Source of the DNA: Deltaproteobacteria bacterium
Lineage (GTDB): Bacteria; Desulfobacterota; BSN033; UBA1163
Length of the DNA stretch: 6,021 bases
Assembly: GCA_016875155.1 (NCBI GenBank)
Contig: VGSD01000189.1
Location: forward strand, 1-6,021
Reading direction: 5' to 3'
Shown here in pieces: positions 6,002-6,021 of this stretch. How positions within the stretch are numbered: the stretch's first letter is position 1; every line of letters starts with the position of its first letter. The position numbers and the translations under genes were made by a program. The notes beneath the pieces were generated by a model. It did not search any database. It saw nothing but the letters and a program-made list of their open reading frames with translations, and had not been told where the DNA came from.

Positions 6002-6021
6002 AGGTTTTGGTCATTATTTGG

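Noticed and set aside
5911..6021. Direct repeats considered as a CRISPR array
   Set aside because: The repeated words are short, irregularly spaced and inverted, with no uniform spacers.

Overview
This window looks like ordinary bacterial chromosome from an uncultured anaerobe. It has mixed, middling GC content, six protein genes, and short intergenic gaps filled with several families of palindromic repeats. A radical SAM protein with many cysteines, zinc-ribbon proteins, a -24/-12 (sigma-54-like) promoter candidate and these repeat types would suit a Desulfobacterota-like (former Deltaproteobacteria) or related candidate-phylum genome. That placement is an inference and is weak. I see no rRNA, tRNA, CRISPR array, phage gene or transposase.

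Layout. (1) 7-1035, minus: a PflA-like radical SAM protein with a cysteine-rich insertion. (2) 1036-1251: a divergent intergenic region largely occupied by a 118-bp AT-rich palindromic repeat. (3) 1252-2019, plus: a complete Sir2-type NAD-dependent protein deacetylase. (4) 2020-2198: a gap holding a candidate promoter. (5) 2199-2693, plus: a lipoprotein with a proline-rich linker and an SH3b domain. (6) 2694-2746: a perfect 12-bp-stem hairpin repeat. (7) 2765-3907, plus: a single-pass membrane protein with three N-terminal zinc ribbons and a C-terminal NTF2-like domain. (8) 3914-4930, minus: a YbcI/DUF457-type membrane metal-dependent hydrolase, convergent with the previous gene and only 6 bp from it. 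(9) 4931-5191: a composite repeat island bounded by terminal inverted repeats. (10) 5192-5899, minus: an alpha/beta hydrolase. (11) 5911-6021: a second composite repeat that runs to the window edge and shares motifs with the one at 1101-1218.

The genes do not form a recognisable pathway. The lipoprotein and the zinc-ribbon protein are adjacent, co-oriented and similar in style, so they may be a small envelope-associated pair. The sirtuin, the DUF457 protein and the alpha/beta hydrolase look like independent housekeeping or accessory enzymes. I did not find a convincing new multi-gene system. The features most worth a second look are the repeat elements, especially the roughly 190-bp TIR-flanked island at 5006-5196, the zinc-ribbon/NTF2-like membrane protein, and the cysteine-rich insertion of the radical SAM enzyme.
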